64,000 nucleotides of DNA, from assembly GCA_932182025.1 (NCBI GenBank), contig CAKNXK010000023.1, positions 124,001-188,000 of the forward strand. The letters run 5' to 3'. A program made the position numbers and the translations under genes. This DNA is from an uncultured Candidatus Melainabacteria bacterium (lineage in GTDB: Bacteria; Cyanobacteriota; Vampirovibrionia; Gastranaerophilales; Gastranaerophilaceae). Position 1 is the stretch's first letter; each line of letters opens with the position of its first letter. The notes under the pieces were generated by a model, which was not told the origin of the DNA, ran no database searches, and saw only the letters and a program-made list of their open reading frames with translations. Below are positions 60,716 through 64,000 of the stretch, piece by piece.

Positions 60716-63493
60716 ATGCGTACAGAACCAATTAGCGTAGGCTACTTAAATTTTAAAGCAGAAGAGGGAATAAAAGATAGGTCGCAAGGTGTTTCTCAGC
60801 CCGATAGGACTATTTCTGAACCTCCTAAAAAAAGTTCACTTCCTTTAATCACAGCAGCAGTTGCAATTGCTTCTCTGGGAGTTTCAACTTATGCATTAAA
60901 AGGAAGAAATAAAGCAAAATTATTAGAAGAAAACAAGAAACTTGCCGAAGAAGCAAAAGTAAAAGCCGAAGAAGCAAAAAAAGCAGCAGAAGAAAAAGTT
61001 AGAGAGCTTGAAACTAAGGTTAGCGAACTACAAACTAAAGTTGATACAAACGAAGCTACAAGAGCAGAAAAACAACAATGGACCGAAGGATATCTTGATG
61101 ATTTAAATAGAAGAGCAGATCAAGCAGCAAGGCCTACAGTAATAGTTCAAGGACAACAAGCACGCAACCTTCGTAGTGTTGATAACTTAATGCTTATACA
61201 AAATGTTGATAATGAAGGCAAAAAAATAGCTTTGCCTCAAACTGTTGTAGATAAATTACGTACAGCAACAAGCCGTTTTGTAACCGGAGAAGGTGTTGCA
61301 GCTACGACTCTTGGTGCAGGAGCAGCTATTTGGCTTCCAACAGCAGAGTCCACTCCTGAAAAAGAAGGCGGATTAGGCGAAGTTCCTGTACAACTTGCAA
61401 GAAACTATAAAAACGAATTTGGTATCGATAATTATCTTGTTCGCCCTCTTAATGAAATCCCTGGAAAATCAACCCTGATTGAAAGAGGCGGAAGATTTTT
61501 CTATTGGTATGATAAGATGAAAGATGCTGACGGCAAAGAAATTAAAGAAATGGAAGTATTCAAAGTTGCAGAATTTGATACTCATGTTGTTAGAAACGGA
61601 CAGTATGAAACCCAGACTGTAGAAGTATTTTATGGAGAAGACCCTGCTAACGGATTTAAACGTATAATGTTTAGAAATCCGGATTTCTTTGCGGCCAACG
61701 GTCTTTACAAAAACTCGCAAACTGCATCTGAACCGGAAAGATATAATTTCTTCTCTAAAGTTGTTTACGAGTTTGCAAAAATAAAAGCAGACCCTAATTC
61801 AAAAACATCATATCGTATTACTAATCAGGAAAAATTTGATAAAATTCAAACTCCTGACGGCATGATTCTAAACGATTGGCATACAGCTCCAATAGCAGCT
61901 CTTATGAGATTAATGGCTCCGGTAGAAAACGCTAATGGAGAATTAAACAATAACGCTGCAAATACTTTTGAAAAAATGAATTTATTATACATTGTTCACA
62001 ACTCCGATTACCACGGATGGGGCGGACAATACTCATCTGATATGTTAAACACACTGTTTGATAAATATGCATTTGATATTTATAAAAATGCTGAAACTGG
62101 ATTTACAACAACTATTACAGATGAAGATGGAGACCGCAGAGAAGTTCCTATTGAGTCATTAAGCAAAGTACTAACTATCGATGGAACCGTAAATATGGCT
62201 AATATGGGTATGGCTTTGGCTACAAAAGTTAAACCTGTTTCTCCGACTTATGCAACAGAAATTGCAACTGATGAAGAAAGAGGAAAAGCCCTAACTCATA
62301 TTGCTCAAAGAAGATTAGCCGCTGGAACAATGGAAGGTCAATCAAACGGTTGGGACAGATCCGTAAATGAACTTAGCGCTTCAAAAATCGGCGGATTTAA
62401 TGGTATGTTAAACAAAGACAAATTAGATATATTCAAATACAAAATTGATAATATTGAAGGTCTTACTGATGAACAAAGAAAAAGAGTTGTTCAAGTAATG
62501 CAAACATCATTGAACACAAATAACTTTGCTGTAATCATTGAAAACTTGCGCAAACTTGATATACCTCAAGTAACTGAGACTCTTACCAAGCTTAAAGAAC
62601 AAGGCATAACAGAATTACGCACCCTAAAACCTGCTACAGCAGATATGGAAATGGATTCTATTATGGAAGCAAGAAGCCACAATAAGAGAATGCTGTTTGA
62701 ACTTATAAACGAAATGATTAATTTCAATAAAGCAGAAGGAAAAGAAATCTTTAACCTTAAAGAATACGGACTAACAGACTTATCAGACATTGATGTTAAT
62801 AAGCTTGATGAAGTACCTTTCTATAATATGGGTGTAAGATTTGTTAGCCAAAAAGGTGTAGAAATCGCAACAGGCGCCTGGGAAAATATATTAAGAGACT
62901 GGGACAAATTATACCCTGGAAAACCTCGTCCAATTGTAGCAATTGGCGGTGTTGATGCGGAAGGCGGTAAACATAGAGCTAACGTTACAGGCATGAAACA
63001 AAGACTTGGAGATTTGGGACGCCACGTACTGCAAATGGATGGATTTACACCAAATCCTATCTGGATGGCAGGATCAGACTGGACAATGAGACCTTCATTC
63101 TTTGAACCGGATGGAGACAAATGGGAATCTCTATACAAAGGTACTCCTGCTGTTCTTACAAGAACAGGCGGTCACGTAGACTCTGTACAAGACGGTTTCA
63201 ACGGCATTCTGACCGGCAGAACAATGAAAGAAATCCGTGAACAAGGCGGCAATTTGACTCAGGAACTAATCAAAGATTACACAGAAGCTCTAAAACGTAC
63301 ATTAGATGCATTCTACGGTATAGGTGAAGGAACAACTCAACGTCAATATGTAGATAATGCTATCCACGGCAACCAAAGCTGGGTAATAAAAAACAAAGAT
63401 GGAAATATTGTTGAATGTCCAGCTGTTGGTCACTTAAGAGATTTAGGCTTTAACTTATCTGAATTCGACCAAATTGCAGAAACAGTAAAATAA
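60716..63493 (+). CDS. Glycogen/starch-synthase-like GT5 protein with N-terminal membrane and coiled-coil region
   Basis: About 925 residues, against about 480 for ordinary GlgA. Residues 43-62 are a hydrophobic segment, 64-118 a Lys/Glu/Ala coiled coil. The GT-B fold then shows GT5 landmarks: TPEKEGGLGEVPVQLA (about 215-230, donor loop), LNDWHTAPIAALMRL (387-401), IVHNSDYHGWGG, VKPVSPTYATEI (506-517), LAAGTMEGQSNGWD, FVSQKGVEIATG, MRPSFFEPDG (793-802) and VLTRTGGHVDSVQDG. A linker of about 140 residues separates the lobes. It may build a polysaccharide at a membrane, or be an exported relative. GGAGG lies 6 bases before the ATG. Monocistronic with its own terminator. Confidence 0.85.
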   Translation: MRTEPISVGYLNFKAEEGIKDRSQGVSQPDRTISEPPKKSSLPLITAAVAIASLGVSTYALKGRNKAKLLEENKKLAEEAKVKAEEAKKAAEEKVRELETKVSELQTKVDTNEATRAEKQQWTEGYLDDLNRRADQAARPTVIVQGQQARNLRSVDNLMLIQNVDNEGKKIALPQTVVDKLRTATSRFVTGEGVAATTLGAGAAIWLPTAESTPEKEGGLGEVPVQLARNYKNEFGIDNYLVRPLNEIPGKSTLIERGGRFFYWYDKMKDADGKEIKEMEVFKVAEFDTHVVRNGQYETQTVEVFYGEDPANGFKRIMFRNPDFFAANGLYKNSQTASEPERYNFFSKVVYEFAKIKADPNSKTSYRITNQEKFDKIQTPDGMILNDWHTAPIAALMRLMAPVENANGELNNNAANTFEKMNLLYIVHNSDYHGWGGQYSSDMLNTLFDKYAFDIYKNAETGFTTTITDEDGDRREVPIESLSKVLTIDGTVNMANMGMALATKVKPVSPTYATEIATDEERGKALTHIAQRRLAAGTMEGQSNGWDRSVNELSASKIGGFNGMLNKDKLDIFKYKIDNIEGLTDEQRKRVVQVMQTSLNTNNFAVIIENLRKLDIPQVTETLTKLKEQGITELRTLKPATADMEMDSIMEARSHNKRMLFELINEMINFNKAEGKEIFNLKEYGLTDLSDIDVNKLDEVPFYNMGVRFVSQKGVEIATGAWENILRDWDKLYPGKPRPIVAIGGVDAEGGKHRANVTGMKQRLGDLGRHVLQMDGFTPNPIWMAGSDWTMRPSFFEPDGDKWESLYKGTPAVLTRTGGHVDSVQDGFNGILTGRTMKEIREQGGNLTQELIKDYTEALKRTLDAFYGIGEGTTQRQYVDNAIHGNQSWVIKNKDGNIVECPAVGHLRDLGFNLSEFDQIAETVK

Positions 63494-63511
63494 TTATTAC
63501 AATTTCTTAAC

Positions 63512-63551
63512 AAAAAAGTCCGATAAAAAGCAATTTTTATCGGACTTTTTT
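63512..63551 (+). terminator. Rho-independent terminator of the GT5-like gene
   Basis: AAAAAAGTCCGATAAAAA and its perfect 18-base complement with loop GCAA, ending in a T-run. It is symmetrical, so it could act in both directions. Confidence 0.92.
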
Positions 63552-63590
63552 CTTTATATATATAAGGTTAGAAATTAGGTTAGGTTTATT

Positions 63591-64000
63591 ATGATTAACA
63601 ACATTGCAAGTGTTGACACTTCGCTCTCGCAGCGAAATGTCGTCAAGGCAACGCAATCTCGTATGAGTTTTGCAATGCCTCCGATTTTGAGTTTTAAAAC
63701 TCCTTTTATCAAGGAGAAGGCAACCTTACGGGTTAAGAAATTTAAGCGTGGAGACAATATTGCAATTGTCGGTGATATTGATGATAATTATGTCGATATA
63801 ATTGAAGAAGATTTTGATGACGGAGGCGGGAACGGCTCTGCATATAATTTCTTTCAGCTATCACCGCCCAAAAGAAAAATGAAATATCTGAAAAATTGTT
63901 ATGTCATAGATTATATTCAATCGCCCAAATCAAGGTGCGGATTAGGAACGGAGGCAATAAAACAACTTGCCGAAAAAGCCATGTTTGACAATATTGCAGA
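63591..64000 (+). CDS. GNAT-like acetyltransferase, C-terminus cut off by window edge
   Basis: Open from ATG at 63591 (TTAGG upstream) to the right edge, 136 codons. After a Ser/Thr-rich head (MINNIASVDTSLSQRNVVKA) come beta-type strands and VIDYIQSPKSRCGLGTEAIK, which resembles the acetyl-CoA-binding motif A of GNAT N-acetyltransferases (R/Q-x-x-G-x-G), followed by QLAEKAMFDNIAE. The rest is outside the window, so substrate and full length are unknown. Confidence 0.65.
   Translation, partial: MINNIASVDTSLSQRNVVKATQSRMSFAMPPILSFKTPFIKEKATLRVKKFKRGDNIAIVGDIDDNYVDIIEEDFDDGGGNGSAYNFFQLSPPKRKMKYLKNCYVIDYIQSPKSRCGLGTEAIKQLAEKAMFDNIA

Overview
The window is AT-rich, gene-dense DNA from a diderm (outer-membrane) bacterium. 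Diderm features are a KdsC-type Kdo-8-phosphate phosphatase, a TolC/MacA/MacB efflux operon, a TonB-like protein and an AMIN-type cell-wall amidase. My best placement is a non-photosynthetic relative of cyanobacteria (Melainabacteria/Vampirovibrionia, Gastranaerophilales-like). This rests on a DprA-like protein of the type I know from cyanobacteria, on a flagellin-type protein, and on several families I associate with that lineage: a 'MGMAASQAR' protein, paired 'MAIGAR' small proteins and STAS-like small proteins. No marker gene such as rRNA is present, so this is inference.

Layout. 1-1501: truncated large protein of unknown function. 1695-10334: isoprenoid (dxs-like), replication restart (priA), a STAS-like protein, a HEAT-like protein, a DprA-like protein and pcrA. 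10538-15521: ispE, an MBL hydrolase, an EF-hand protein, kdsC and comEC. 15619-18648: a small MAIGAR protein, a pseudoknot-forming RNA candidate, an OmpR-type regulator, rmuC and a Bax-inhibitor-1 protein. 18717-23644: an ABC exporter, murI, an AMIN amidase and two small genes (50 and 42 aa); the 42-aa one has a sigma-28-like promoter and its own terminator. 23741-28957: two divergent large unknown proteins, a STAS protein, a lytic transglycosylase with a long 5' leader and a ROK glucokinase. 29021-32896: a roughly 1290-residue flagellin whose variable centre is made of four copies of one module, each followed by RTX-like Gly-Asp/Asn repeats, with an 11-bp poly-C tract in its leader. 33135-43938: bioG-bioC, a PAS histidine kinase, phosphohexomutase, an orphan sugar permease, a PLD-family enzyme, a YdjC deacetylase, a GT2 transferase, a second MAIGAR protein, a GlmS-like SIS protein and a HEAT-like protein. 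44208-45387: a small accessory patch with two XRE-type regulators and inverted repeats. 45399-49040: an overlapping xerD-dacB-nitrilase-acyltransferase operon. 49087-54561: a secreted unknown protein, pncC, a GH13-like protein and a TonB-like/vWA/FHA-membrane cluster. 54609-54937: three tRNA genes. 55077-60521: a PlsC-like acyltransferase and the TolC-MacA-MacB operon. 60716-64000: a glycogen-synthase-like GT5 protein with an added N-terminal membrane/coiled-coil region, then a truncated GNAT-like gene.

Themes. Cell-envelope genes dominate: MurI, amidase, DacB, SLT, two acyltransferases, KdsC, phosphohexomutase, GT2, TolC/MacAB. DNA-processing genes (PriA, PcrA, ComEC, DprA-like, RmuC, XerD) are scattered between them. 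At least six genes have a -10 hexamer ending exactly six bases before the start codon and no Shine-Dalgarno sequence, which suggests common leaderless translation. The most unusual items are the flagellin-RTX chimera with its homopolymer tract, the membrane-anchored GT5 protein, the sigma-28-like small gene and the structured RNA candidate near 15.9 kb.
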